Shown here in pieces: positions 7,744 to 15,942 of a stretch of DNA of 64,000 bases. A program made the position numbers and the translations under genes. Under the pieces are notes generated by a model. It did no database searches. It had not been told where the DNA came from and saw nothing but the letters and a program-made list of their open reading frames with translations. The number at the start of each line of letters is the position of its first letter. Position 1 is the stretch's first letter. Source of the stretch: Actinomycetes bacterium (GTDB lineage: Bacteria > Actinomycetota > Acidimicrobiia > Acidimicrobiales > Ilumatobacteraceae); the NCBI GenBank assembly GCA_025360105.1, contig JANYCT010000085.1, positions 50,703 through 114,702 on the forward strand. Reading direction: 5' to 3'.

Positions 7744-9146
7744 TGAGTCGGGCAATGCACCTACCTGCCGACGCCGCTGCGGTTTTTGCGCAGGGACTGG
7801 CCCAGATCCGTGCCGAGAATGAGGTTGTCGCAGCGTTCCCGCCAGCTGTGCTCGAAGCCGCCGACGTGGCCGCGCAGCAGCCATTCGGTTCGGAGCACAT
7901 CGATCGCACTGACCTCGGCTTCGTCACGCTCGACCCGGCATCGAGCACCGACTTGGATCAGGCGTTCACGATCGAAGCGGCCGCCGGTGGCGATCTGGTC
8001 CTGCGATACGCGATTGCCGACGTGGCATGGTTCGTTCGCGCCGGTGACCCGCTCGACAACGAGGCCTGGGCACGCGGAGTCACCACCTACATGCCCGACG
8101 GGCGCGCCGGGCTGTATCCACCGGCCTTGTCGGAGGCAGCGGCCAGTCTGCTGCCCACCGGCCCTCGCCCTGCGGTGGTGTTCATCGTGCGCGTCGGCAG
8201 CGACGGCGAGGTATCACTCGATGGCGCAGAGCGCGCGCTCATTCGAAGTCGCGCCAAACTGGCCTATGAGACCGCAGAGGCGTCGATGTTGCCGGCGATG
8301 TTCGGCGAGTTCGCGGCGCGTATTACCGCTGCCGAGGATCGTCGCGGTGCCAGTCGGACCGAGACTCCCGAGCAGGAGGTCGTGGTGGGGCCCAACTCGG
8401 AGTACCACATCGAGTTCCGACCACGGCGAGCGAATGAGGACAACAACGCGGCGATGTCGCTGGCCGCAAATATGGCAGTGGCCGCAGCGCTGTTCGCAGC
8501 GCACACCGGCCTGTTCCGCGTGATGCCGGAACCCGATGAGTCGCGAGTGCGTAGCCTGCGCCACACTGCACGAGCCTTGGATATGCAGTGGCCTGACGAC
8601 CTAGATCTGCGGTCGTTCGAACGCACGCTCGACGTGAACAGTCCAGCGAATGCAGCGTTTCTGATCGCAGCGCGCCGTGCTGCGGGGGGCGCGAGTTACG
8701 CGGCCTACACTCCCGGCGTCACGCCGTGGCACTCGGCGATGGCGGCGACGTACAGCCACGGGACCGCACCGCTGCGCCGCCTCGGCGACCGCTATGTGGT
8801 GGCGGCCACGTTGGCGGTGGCCAACGGCTGCGCTGTGCCCGACGACGTGCAGCAGGCGTTCGCTCGCTTGCCGACGGTGATGGAGCATGCCGATTCGCGC
8901 GCCGCGCGTATCGAACGGGCGGTCATCGACATGGTGGAGGCGGTGATGCTGCACGGCCGCGAGGGCCAGAGCTTTGACGCGGTCGTGGTGGACCGCGATG
9001 ACCGAGGCGCACGCATCCAACTCTGCGACCCAGCAGTGGTCGCGCGGGTCTCCGCTCACGGGGTGACGCCGGGCGACAAGATTCGGGTGCGATTGGTGTC
9101 GAGTGATCCGTCGCGTCGTGTGGTCACCTTCGAACGCGTCAGTTAG
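7743..9146 (+). CDS. RNB-domain ribonuclease (RNase II/R family)
   Basis: A 467-aa protein that is essentially a bare RNB catalytic domain, without the cold-shock and S1 domains of full RNase II or R. The acidic metal-binding motif is at about residues 61-72 (DPASSTDLDQAF): compared with E. coli RNase II (D201, D207, D209, D210) the last Asp is Gln, a form I recall as usual in actinobacterial RNB-only proteins. The predicted role is 3'-5' RNA degradation in the cytoplasm. The start is the ATG at 7743, sharing one base with the preceding stop. It converges on the lipoprotein gene and overlaps its 3' end by 8 bases. Confidence 0.85.
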   Translation: MSRAMHLPADAAAVFAQGLAQIRAENEVVAAFPPAVLEAADVAAQQPFGSEHIDRTDLGFVTLDPASSTDLDQAFTIEAAAGGDLVLRYAIADVAWFVRAGDPLDNEAWARGVTTYMPDGRAGLYPPALSEAAASLLPTGPRPAVVFIVRVGSDGEVSLDGAERALIRSRAKLAYETAEASMLPAMFGEFAARITAAEDRRGASRTETPEQEVVVGPNSEYHIEFRPRRANEDNNAAMSLAANMAVAAALFAAHTGLFRVMPEPDESRVRSLRHTARALDMQWPDDLDLRSFERTLDVNSPANAAFLIAARRAAGGASYAAYTPGVTPWHSAMAATYSHGTAPLRRLGDRYVVAATLAVANGCAVPDDVQQAFARLPTVMEHADSRAARIERAVIDMVEAVMLHGREGQSFDAVVVDRDDRGARIQLCDPAVVARVSAHGVTPGDKIRVRLVSSDPSRRVVTFERVS

Positions 9147-10404
9147 ACCGCTGAACGGCGAACACGTTCCCGGTCTCCACAGAGAGCACGAGCAGTTCAC
9201 CGTCAGGGCCCTCGGCAACGGACGCGAGGCCTCGGATGTCGGTGGCGAGGGTGACTGATGTGCCAGCGGTGAGATCGCTGTTGATCTGCAGCGCGCGGAG
9301 CTGACCGCTGCAGTAGTCACCGAAGACGTACCACCCTCGCAGCTCTGGGATCTGCGTGCCGTGGTAGCGGACACCGCCGGAGATCGAGCAGCCGGCATCG
9401 CCATGTGCGTACTCGAAGATAGGCATTGTGACACCGTCGGTTGCTTGATCACCATTGAATCGATGGCGTCCCTCGAACGCACTCCAGCCGAAATTCGCCC
9501 CTCTCCCGGCGCCATCGGCTGCCGGCGCCGCGTCGACTTCTTCCCACATGTCCTGGCCGACATCGGCAATCCACAGGTCGCCGTTGGTGCGATCGAAGCT
9601 GAGTCGCCACGGATTGCGCAGCCCGATGCTCCAAATCTCGGGCCGCGCACCGGGCACGCCGACGAAGGGATTGCCGGCTGGAATGCTGTACGGCTGTCCA
9701 GCCGACGGTGTCGGGTCGATACGCAAGATCTTGCCCAGCAGACTGCCGGTGTTGAGCGCTCGCCGATCAGGATCGCCTGCGGCGCCACCATCGCCCATAC
9801 CGACATACAGGTAGCCGTCGGGGCCGAGGCGGATCGCCCCACCGTTGTGGTTCGGGTAGGGCTGCTTGATCGTGAGGAGTTGTCTCCTGCTGGCACTGTT
9901 GAACGTGCCATCACTGCCGACGGCATATTCGGCGATGACGGTGTCGCCATCGGGGTTGGTGTAGTCGACGTAGGCATGCTTGCCATTGGCCGCGAACGCA
10001 AGGCCGAGCAGACCCTGCTCGCCGCCTGACACGATGATGGAACTGATATCGAGACGGCGCGTCGGGTCCACGACGCCATTGTCGATCGATGCAACAAAAC
10101 CGTCGCGACTGGCGACATACAACGCGTCGTCGCCCGCTCGAGTGGCGAGGTCGAGCACGCCGGGAACGTTGGCGACCTTGCGCAGCACAACCCGATCGGC
10201 GGACAACGCGACCGTCGACGCCGTTGGCGGCGATGCGCTTACGGTCGGGGCGGGGACTGTCGCCGACGAAGAATCTACGGTGGTGCTGCCTGGTGTCGGC
10301 ACTACCGACACAGGTGACGACGATGGCACACTGGTGCTGCCGCATGCGGCTGCGAAGAGCGCGCAGATGAGACCGATCGAGAGTCCGAGACACGTTCGCT
10401 TCAT
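9139..10404 (-). CDS. PQQ-dependent sugar dehydrogenase, lipoprotein
   Basis: A 421-aa secreted beta-propeller of the glucose/sorbosone dehydrogenase (GSDH) family. It begins MKRTCLGLSIGLICALFAAACG, a signal peptide with a lipobox-like Cys at residue 22, then a Ser/Thr/Pro-rich linker. Propeller landmarks include EQGLLGLAFA, NHNGGAIRLGPDGYLY (with the His expected to be the catalytic base), GLRNPWRLSFD and ANFGWSAFEG. The predicted role is oxidation of sugars or related alcohols outside the membrane with PQQ, although some members lack PQQ activity. The start ATG overlaps the tesB stop (ATGA), so the two are translationally coupled. Confidence 0.85.
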   Translation of the reverse strand: MKRTCLGLSIGLICALFAAACGSTSVPSSSPVSVVPTPGSTTVDSSSATVPAPTVSASPPTASTVALSADRVVLRKVANVPGVLDLATRAGDDALYVASRDGFVASIDNGVVDPTRRLDISSIIVSGGEQGLLGLAFAANGKHAYVDYTNPDGDTVIAEYAVGSDGTFNSASRRQLLTIKQPYPNHNGGAIRLGPDGYLYVGMGDGGAAGDPDRRALNTGSLLGKILRIDPTPSAGQPYSIPAGNPFVGVPGARPEIWSIGLRNPWRLSFDRTNGDLWIADVGQDMWEEVDAAPAADGAGRGANFGWSAFEGRHRFNGDQATDGVTMPIFEYAHGDAGCSISGGVRYHGTQIPELRGWYVFGDYCSGQLRALQINSDLTAGTSVTLATDIRGLASVAEGPDGELLVLSVETGNVFAVQRSN

Positions 10405-11261
10405 TGACCGACCCGCGCCAGGCCCTCCTGCACCACGGTGACGGCGAGTGTGCCGTCTTGGCGGTAGATGGCGCCACCTGCGAGACCGCGGGCACCGCTG
10501 GTGGAGATGGCGCCCTGATCGTAGAGCAGCCATTCGTCGGCGCGGAACGGGCGATGAAACCACATCGCGTGATCAAGGCTGGCCATCTGCAGGCCGGGAC
10601 TGTCCCACGAGAGTCCGAACGGAATCACCGTGGTATCGAGCAGGGTCATATCGCTCGCGTACGTGACGATGCATGCGTGCAGCGTGGGATCATCGGGCAA
10701 TGCGCCGTCGGCCCGCAACCACACCTGCTGGCCAACGGCCGGTTTGCCCTTGCGGCTCATCGGGTCGTTGTCGACGTAGCGCAGGTCAATGGGCCGGGGC
10801 CTGTCGTACCAGTCGCCCATCTGTTCTTTATAGGGCTCCATGCGCGTCTTGAAGTCGGGCAACGTGTCGGGCGCGCAAAGGCCGGCGGGCATGGCGAGTT
10901 GATGATCGGGACCATCCTCGGCGACATGAAAACTTGCCTGCAGGTTGAAGATCACCTTGCCGTGTTGGATGGCTACGACACGCCGCGTCGTGAAGCTTCG
11001 ACCATCGCGGAGACGATCGACCTCGTACAGAATCGGCACGTTCGGGTCGCCAGGTCGCAAGAAGTAGGCGTGCAGCGAGTGGACCATCCGGCCGGGGTCG
11101 TCAACGGTGCGTGCCGCAGCCACCAGCGCCTGGCCCGCCACCTGTCCGCCGAAAACGCGCTGGCGGTTCTCGTCGGGGGAGCGACCACGAAAGATGTTGA
11201 CCTCGATGGCCTCGAGGTCGAGCAGCTTCACGAGATCGTCGAGGGCTTCCTGCATCGGCAT
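10401..11261 (-). CDS. tesB: Acyl-CoA thioesterase II
   Basis: A 286-aa double-hotdog thioesterase hydrolysing medium- to long-chain acyl-CoA to free acid and CoA. Family features are RVFGGQVAGQAL near residue 37, VHSLHAYFLRPGD, the SLDHAMWFHRPFRADEWLLYD block with the catalytic Asp, and the C-terminal TVVQEGLAR with the catalytic Gln. The length matches E. coli TesB. The start is ATG at 11261 (MPMQEAL). It is followed immediately by the lipoprotein dehydrogenase gene through an ATGA overlap, and is divergent from the nitroreductase gene with 68 bases between. Confidence 0.93.
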   Translation of the reverse strand: MPMQEALDDLVKLLDLEAIEVNIFRGRSPDENRQRVFGGQVAGQALVAAARTVDDPGRMVHSLHAYFLRPGDPNVPILYEVDRLRDGRSFTTRRVVAIQHGKVIFNLQASFHVAEDGPDHQLAMPAGLCAPDTLPDFKTRMEPYKEQMGDWYDRPRPIDLRYVDNDPMSRKGKPAVGQQVWLRADGALPDDPTLHACIVTYASDMTLLDTTVIPFGLSWDSPGLQMASLDHAMWFHRPFRADEWLLYDQGAISTSGARGLAGGAIYRQDGTLAVTVVQEGLARVGQ

Positions 11262-11329
11262 ATGTTGGCATGGAAACACCGAACTCACCCGTTCGATCAA
11301 AGGGTCTCCAGCAGATTATGGTTTGCGCG

Positions 11330-11989
11330 ATGTCTCTGCTTCCTCTGAACCCCGATGAATTGCTCAGCACCACCCGCGCCGTGCGGAAGCGTCTCGATTT
11401 CTCGCGTCCCGTCCCCGACGACCTTCTGCGCGAGTGCGTTGCCGCTGCGATGCAATCACCGAGCGGCTCGAACAACATGACCATGCAGTTCGTGATCGTT
11501 CGCGACGAAGCCAAACGCAAGGCCATCGGCGAGGTCTACCGGCAGTGCTACAGCATCTACAAGACGATGGATGGCATCTACGTAGGCAGCATCGACAAGG
11601 GCGAGCCCGTCGCCCAAGCGCAGCAGGTGCGCGTGGCCGACAGCGCCGACTTCCTCGGCGAGCACATGGGCGATGCGCCTGCGCTATTGCTGGCGTGCAC
11701 GGCCGGTGCGCGCGTCGACGGTGCTCCTGCGATGATGGCTGCCTCGATGCTCGGCAACGTGTTGCCCGCAACGTGGAGCTTCATGCTTGCGGCAAGAGCG
11801 CGCGGTCTCGGCACAGCATGGACCACGGTGCACCTGATGATGGAACAGCAGGTGGCCGACATCGTGGGCATCCCGTTCGAGTCTGTTCAGCAGGTGTGCC
11901 TCAGCCCGATCGCCTACACGCTGGGTACCGATTTCAAGCCAGCGGGTCGCCCCGCACCCGACACCATCATTCATTGGGATCAATGGTGA
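11330..11989 (+). CDS. Nitroreductase family flavoprotein
   Basis: A 219-aa nitroreductase-fold enzyme, expected to bind FMN and reduce a nitro, quinone or similar substrate with NAD(P)H. The N-terminal TTRAVRKRLDF (Arg residues contacting FMN phosphate) and MQSPSGSNNMTMQFVIV are typical, as is the C-terminal GLGTAWTTVHL. I start at the ATG at 11330 (MSLLPLNPDE). Its 3' end overlaps the next gene by 7 bases (ATGGTGA), so the two are coupled. The natural substrate is unknown. Confidence 0.85.
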   Translation: MSLLPLNPDELLSTTRAVRKRLDFSRPVPDDLLRECVAAAMQSPSGSNNMTMQFVIVRDEAKRKAIGEVYRQCYSIYKTMDGIYVGSIDKGEPVAQAQQVRVADSADFLGEHMGDAPALLLACTAGARVDGAPAMMAASMLGNVLPATWSFMLAARARGLGTAWTTVHLMMEQQVADIVGIPFESVQQVCLSPIAYTLGTDFKPAGRPAPDTIIHWDQW

Positions 11990-12621
11990 TTGCTGCGTCG
12001 CTGCGGGCGCATGCGCTCGCAGCCAAGGGCTTCATGCCCGCTGACGAGGGCGACGCACTCTACGAAGCGGCCGTTGCCGCGGGCGCCGATTGTGCGGACC
12101 TGCCGTTTCTGGAAGTCGGTTCGTACTGCGGGCGTTCCACGGTCTGGCTTGGTGGCGCTGCGCAGGCGTGCTCCACGGTGGTCTTCGCCGTTGATCACCA
12201 TCGCGGCTCAGAAGAGAACCAGGCTGGCTGGGAGCACCACGATCCCACCGTGATCGACGCTCGTATCGGTCGCATGGATACCCTGCCAATCTTTCGCGCG
12301 GCCATCTACGACAGCGGTGTGGAGGAGTTCGTGGTGGCTGTCGTCGGTCAATCGCCGACGGTCGCGAAGTACTGGCGCGCGCCGTTGGCATTCCTGTTCA
12401 TCGATGGCGGACATGGTGTAGAACCTGCCCGTGCCGACTACCTCGGATGGACGCCCCACGTGGCCTTGGGCGGCACCTTGGCGATCCATGATGTGTTCCC
12501 TGATCCGGCCGACGGTGGACGAGCACCGTACGAACAGATCTTTTTGCCAGCTGTCGAAAGCGGCCAGTTCGAACTGCAGTCAATCACCGGCTCGTTGCAC
12601 ATCCTGCGCCGGGTGAGCTGA
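11983..12621 (+). CDS. Class I SAM-dependent methyltransferase (Methyltransf_24 type)
   Basis: A 212-aa Rossmann methyltransferase. Motif I is FLEVGSYCGRSTVWLG (about residues 43-58), then VVFAVDHHRGSEENQAG as motif II, and FLFIDGGHGVEPARADY in the post-motif region, a pattern shared with CmcI/caffeoyl-CoA O-methyltransferase-like enzymes in which the acidic and His residues can bind a metal. The substrate is unknown. The ATG at 11983 overlaps the nitroreductase stop. Only 3 bases separate its stop from the stop of the convergent aldehyde dehydrogenase gene. Confidence 0.8.
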   Translation: MVIAASLRAHALAAKGFMPADEGDALYEAAVAAGADCADLPFLEVGSYCGRSTVWLGGAAQACSTVVFAVDHHRGSEENQAGWEHHDPTVIDARIGRMDTLPIFRAAIYDSGVEEFVVAVVGQSPTVAKYWRAPLAFLFIDGGHGVEPARADYLGWTPHVALGGTLAIHDVFPDPADGGRAPYEQIFLPAVESGQFELQSITGSLHILRRVS

Positions 12622-12624
12622 GCG

Positions 12625-14160
12625 TTACACGAACTCCACGCCTTGGGCGAGTGGCAGGTCGTTCGAGTAGTTCACGGTATTGGTGGCCCGGCGCATATAT
12701 GCCTTCCAGGCGTCACTGCCACTCTCGCGTCCGCCGCCGGTGGTCTTCTCGCCGCCGAATGCTCCACCGATCTCGGCCCCCGACGGGCCGATGTTCACAT
12801 TTGCAATACCGCAGTCGCTGCCGTCGGAAGCGCAGAAGCGCTCGGCCTCGCGCACGTCGGTGGTGAAGATGCTGCTCGCCAATCCCTGCGGTACGCCGTT
12901 GTGCAGCGCTATGGCTTCGTCGAACTCGTTGTAGCGCATCACGTAGAGCAACGGCGCGAATGTTTCTTTTGCAACAATCGCGGTCTGCGCCGGCATCGCG
13001 ACAATCGCCGGGCGGGTATACGCGGCACTGGGCGCGTCGTCGGCGAGCAATCGTTCGCCGCCGACGACGAGGTGCCCACCGTCAGAGGTGGCCGTGGCGA
13101 TGGCCGCGCTCATCGTGTCGAACGAGGCCATGGTGATGAGCGGGCCCACGAGCGTGGTCGGCTCGAATGGGTTGCCCACGGGAAGCGATGCGTAGGCAGC
13201 CGCAAGGCGCTCGATGAGTTCGTCGTGGCGACTGCTGTGCACGATGACCCGACGTAGTGTCGTGCATCGCTGGCCGGCGGTACCGGCCGCTGAGAAGGTG
13301 ATACCGCGCACCACCAACTCGAAGTCGGCCGACGGCGCAACGATGGCCGCATTGTTGCCACCGAGCTCAAGAATCGACCGACCGAAACGGGCCGCGACGA
13401 TGGGTGCGACCCGTGCACCCATCGCGGTGGATCCGGTTGCGCTGATCAGCGCGACTCCGGGATGAGCGACGAGTGCCGCGCCGACATCGCCGCCGCCCAG
13501 CAGCACCTGGCTGAGGTGTGCAGGGGCGCCCGCGCGCGCCGCGGCGCGCTCGTACAACGCCTGTGACGCGAGGGCAGTAAGGGGGGTGAGTTCGCTCGGC
13601 TTCCAGATCACCGGGTTCCCGCATACCAACGCGAGCGTGGTGTTCCAGCTCCACACCGCGACAGGAAAGTTGAACGCCGAAATCACACCGATGGGGCCGA
13701 TCGGATGCCACGTCTCCATGAGCCGGTGGCCGGGTCGCTCGGACGACATGGTGTGGCCGCCCATGGTGCGACTGAGGCCGACCGCGAAGTCGCAGATGTC
13801 GATCATCTCCTGCACTTCACCGAGTGCTTCGCTGCGGATCTTGCCAGCCTCGATGGACACGAGCGTGGCAAGGTCGCCGATGTGTTCGCGCAGCAGGTCG
13901 GCGAGGTGGCGTACGACCTCAGCGCGTCGCGGCGCCGGGGTTGTTCGCCATAGCGCGAACGCGGCGGTCGCGCGTTCGACCGCGACATCGACGGTGAGAT
14001 CGTCGGCGGAGTTCGCGGCACCCAACTGACCGAATGACAGGCCAGTAATCGGTGAGCGCACCGGATGGGTACCGGATGTGAGCGAAGGTGTGGTCCCACA
14101 TGCCTCAAGGGCTGAGCTGGCCAGGGCGGAAAGGTTGGCAGATGTCGGCAGCGATGTCAC
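12625..14160 (-). CDS. Aldehyde dehydrogenase, ALDH7/piperideine-6-carboxylate type
   Basis: A 511-aa NAD-dependent aldehyde dehydrogenase. The catalytic Cys is in GTAGQRCTTLRR (about residue 300), the general-base Glu in LELGGNNAAI (about 266), and the NAD-binding SATGSTAMG is intact. The combination ISAFNFPVAVWSWN and GQRCTTLRR resembles ALDH7 / L-aminoadipate-semialdehyde dehydrogenase (AmaB/PCD) enzymes of lysine catabolism, which I infer rather than prove. Downstream, 9 bases separate it from the next gene upstream in the transcript, so it may be co-transcribed with the toroid-methyltransferase-GT4 cassette as its last gene. Confidence 0.88.
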   Translation of the reverse strand: MTSLPTSANLSALASSALEACGTTPSLTSGTHPVRSPITGLSFGQLGAANSADDLTVDVAVERATAAFALWRTTPAPRRAEVVRHLADLLREHIGDLATLVSIEAGKIRSEALGEVQEMIDICDFAVGLSRTMGGHTMSSERPGHRLMETWHPIGPIGVISAFNFPVAVWSWNTTLALVCGNPVIWKPSELTPLTALASQALYERAAARAGAPAHLSQVLLGGGDVGAALVAHPGVALISATGSTAMGARVAPIVAARFGRSILELGGNNAAIVAPSADFELVVRGITFSAAGTAGQRCTTLRRVIVHSSRHDELIERLAAAYASLPVGNPFEPTTLVGPLITMASFDTMSAAIATATSDGGHLVVGGERLLADDAPSAAYTRPAIVAMPAQTAIVAKETFAPLLYVMRYNEFDEAIALHNGVPQGLASSIFTTDVREAERFCASDGSDCGIANVNIGPSGAEIGGAFGGEKTTGGGRESGSDAWKAYMRRATNTVNYSNDLPLAQGVEFV

Positions 14161-14169
14161 GCTACGGGT

Positions 14170-15201
14170 TTAGTCGGTCGGCGGCGTCGGTACAAACAAT
14201 CGACTACCGGCCGAGGCGCCGCAGATCGCATCGGCGGCCAAGATCACCGCTGCGCCTGTGTAGGCCGAGCGCTCACCCGCAGGAAAGCGTTCGAGCGACG
14301 GGTACACGATGCCGGTGCTGTACGCGCCATCGTCGCAACGGTGGGCTCGCGTCCAGCGCAACAGGTCGGTGGCCGTGGCCAGATCGCCGATGGCCGCAAA
14401 CGACAATGACGCCTCGGCTGTCTCGGATGCGGTGACCCACGGCTCGTCGCTGACGCAGCGGATACCGCGGCCCTCCATCGCGAAGATCTCCCAACCATCC
14501 GCGAGACGTGTCTTGGCGTCTTCACCGATCATCGCTCCGGTGAGCACGGGGTAGTACCAGTCCATCGCCCATCGCGTCTTGGGTTCGAACGCAGTGTCGG
14601 CCCGCACGGCGATGACGTCGCGCAGTGTCAGGGCCGCAGCGAGCCACTCGGCGCGGGGTTCATTGATGAGTTCGGCCAGCTTTGCCGCGCACTGCAGCGA
14701 ATGCATGATGCTGCTCGAGCCGGTGAGTAGCGCGTAGTCCCAGGGCCGTTCGTCAGGTTCGCACGCCCACAGAATGGTGCCGTCGGGCCGACGCATCGCG
14801 AGTACCCATTCGATTGCCCGTTCGACTGTCGGCCAGAGGTGATCGACAAAGGCGCGATCCCACGTGCACAACCAGTGGTGCCATACCCCGGCGGCGATGT
14901 ACGCGCACACGTTGGTGTCGAGCTTGATGTCCTCGACGCTGCCGTCGGGAAGGTAGTAGTTGTTCCAGCTGCCGTCGGGCCGCTGCATGTCGACGAGCCA
15001 CTCGTAGGCGGCTTCAGCATGGGTATGCAGCCCGGCCACGTCGAGAGCCATTGCGGTCTCGACGTGATTCCACGGGTCGCAGTGCCCACCGACGAACCAC
15101 GGAATCATGCCCGTCGGGAGCTGCAGGTCGGCAATTGATTGGGCGGTGAGCAAGACCTCCTCGGCGCTGAGTACATCGTCGATATGGGGAACGCGACTCA
15201 T
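14170..15201 (-). CDS. (alpha/alpha)-toroid protein, prenyltransferase/glycosidase-like
   Basis: A 343-aa soluble protein built of repeated helical hairpins with QRPDGSWNNYY-, MRRPDGTILWA- and HRCDDGAYSTG-type turns at regular spacing, the pattern of (alpha/alpha) toroids (prenyltransferase/squalene-cyclase repeats or GH15/trehalase-like hydrolases). The conserved-looking GGHCDPWNHVE (about residues 39-49) supplies acidic residues that could be catalytic. Its ATG overlaps the methyltransferase stop (ATGA), and the GT4 gene lies just upstream, so a role in glycan or glycolipid assembly is more likely than terpene chemistry. Databases often label such proteins simply 'prenyltransferase'; I would treat that as fold only. 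Confidence 0.7.
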   Translation of the reverse strand: MSRVPHIDDVLSAEEVLLTAQSIADLQLPTGMIPWFVGGHCDPWNHVETAMALDVAGLHTHAEAAYEWLVDMQRPDGSWNNYYLPDGSVEDIKLDTNVCAYIAAGVWHHWLCTWDRAFVDHLWPTVERAIEWVLAMRRPDGTILWACEPDERPWDYALLTGSSSIMHSLQCAAKLAELINEPRAEWLAAALTLRDVIAVRADTAFEPKTRWAMDWYYPVLTGAMIGEDAKTRLADGWEIFAMEGRGIRCVSDEPWVTASETAEASLSFAAIGDLATATDLLRWTRAHRCDDGAYSTGIVYPSLERFPAGERSAYTGAAVILAADAICGASAGSRLFVPTPPTD

Positions 15202-15938
15202 CGGGTAGCGACCAGTTCGTGCAGGGGTTTCGTGCCGTACACGGCCAGGCTCTTGCCGAGCACCGGGCTGAGCACGCGCTCGGCAACCTTGGTGGAACGC
15301 GGTTGCTTGATGATGTCCCACTCGAGGAACTTCTTGTAGGCGTTGACGGCACTGCTGTCCTCGCGGCGCGGGCCGACCGCGCACTTGAGCCACCAGTACG
15401 GCGAGTGCAGCGCGTGCGCGTGATGGCTACCGGTGATCTCGAGTCCCGCCGAACGCAGCTTCGCCTTCAACTCGGTCTCGGTGTAGATGCGCACGTGTCC
15501 GCCCACCGATTTGGGTGCGTGGTATTCGTCGCTGAGCATCCAGTTGATCTTCTCGGGAAGCCACGTCGGCACGGTGCCTGCGAAACGGCCACCGGGTTTG
15601 AGGACGCGAACCATTTCGGCGATGGCAGACACGTCGTTCTGGATGTGCTCGAGTACTTCGCTCGTGATGACAACGTCGAAGGTGTCGTCCGCAAATGGCA
15701 ACTGAGTGCCATCGCCACGGAGCACGCCGATGTAGCGATCGAGGGTGATCTCTCCGGCATCGACCATGCCCCCGAGCGTGGCGCGGGTGCCGAGCACCTC
15801 GTCGGCTGCGTAGTCGAGGGCAACAACGCGTCCACCCCGACGGGCAACTTCGAAACAGTGCCGACCGAAACCGGCGCCGACGTCGAGGACAAGGTCGCCG
15901 GGTCGCATGCCCAGTCGATCAAAGCGGATAGTGAGCAC
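15198..15938 (-). CDS. Class I SAM-dependent methyltransferase (Methyltransf_11)
   Basis: A 246-aa methyltransferase. Motif I is LVLDVGAGFGRHCFEVARRG (about 15-34), followed by VVALDYAADEV, FDVVITSEVLEH (motif IV-like) and EMVRVLKPGGRFAGTVP. The C-terminal half carries aromatic residues (HSPYWWLKCAVG) that may bind a lipid-linked or sugar substrate. I choose the GTG at 15938, four bases beyond the GT4 stop; the frame open further upstream lies entirely inside the GT4 gene. In size and context it resembles M. tuberculosis Rv0224c beside the glycosyltransferase Rv0225, from memory and not checked. Confidence 0.82.
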   Translation of the reverse strand: MLTIRFDRLGMRPGDLVLDVGAGFGRHCFEVARRGGRVVALDYAADEVLGTRATLGGMVDAGEITLDRYIGVLRGDGTQLPFADDTFDVVITSEVLEHIQNDVSAIAEMVRVLKPGGRFAGTVPTWLPEKINWMLSDEYHAPKSVGGHVRIYTETELKAKLRSAGLEITGSHHAHALHSPYWWLKCAVGPRREDSSAVNAYKKFLEWDIIKQPRSTKVAERVLSPVLGKSLAVYGTKPLHELVATR

Positions 15939-15942
15939 GTAC

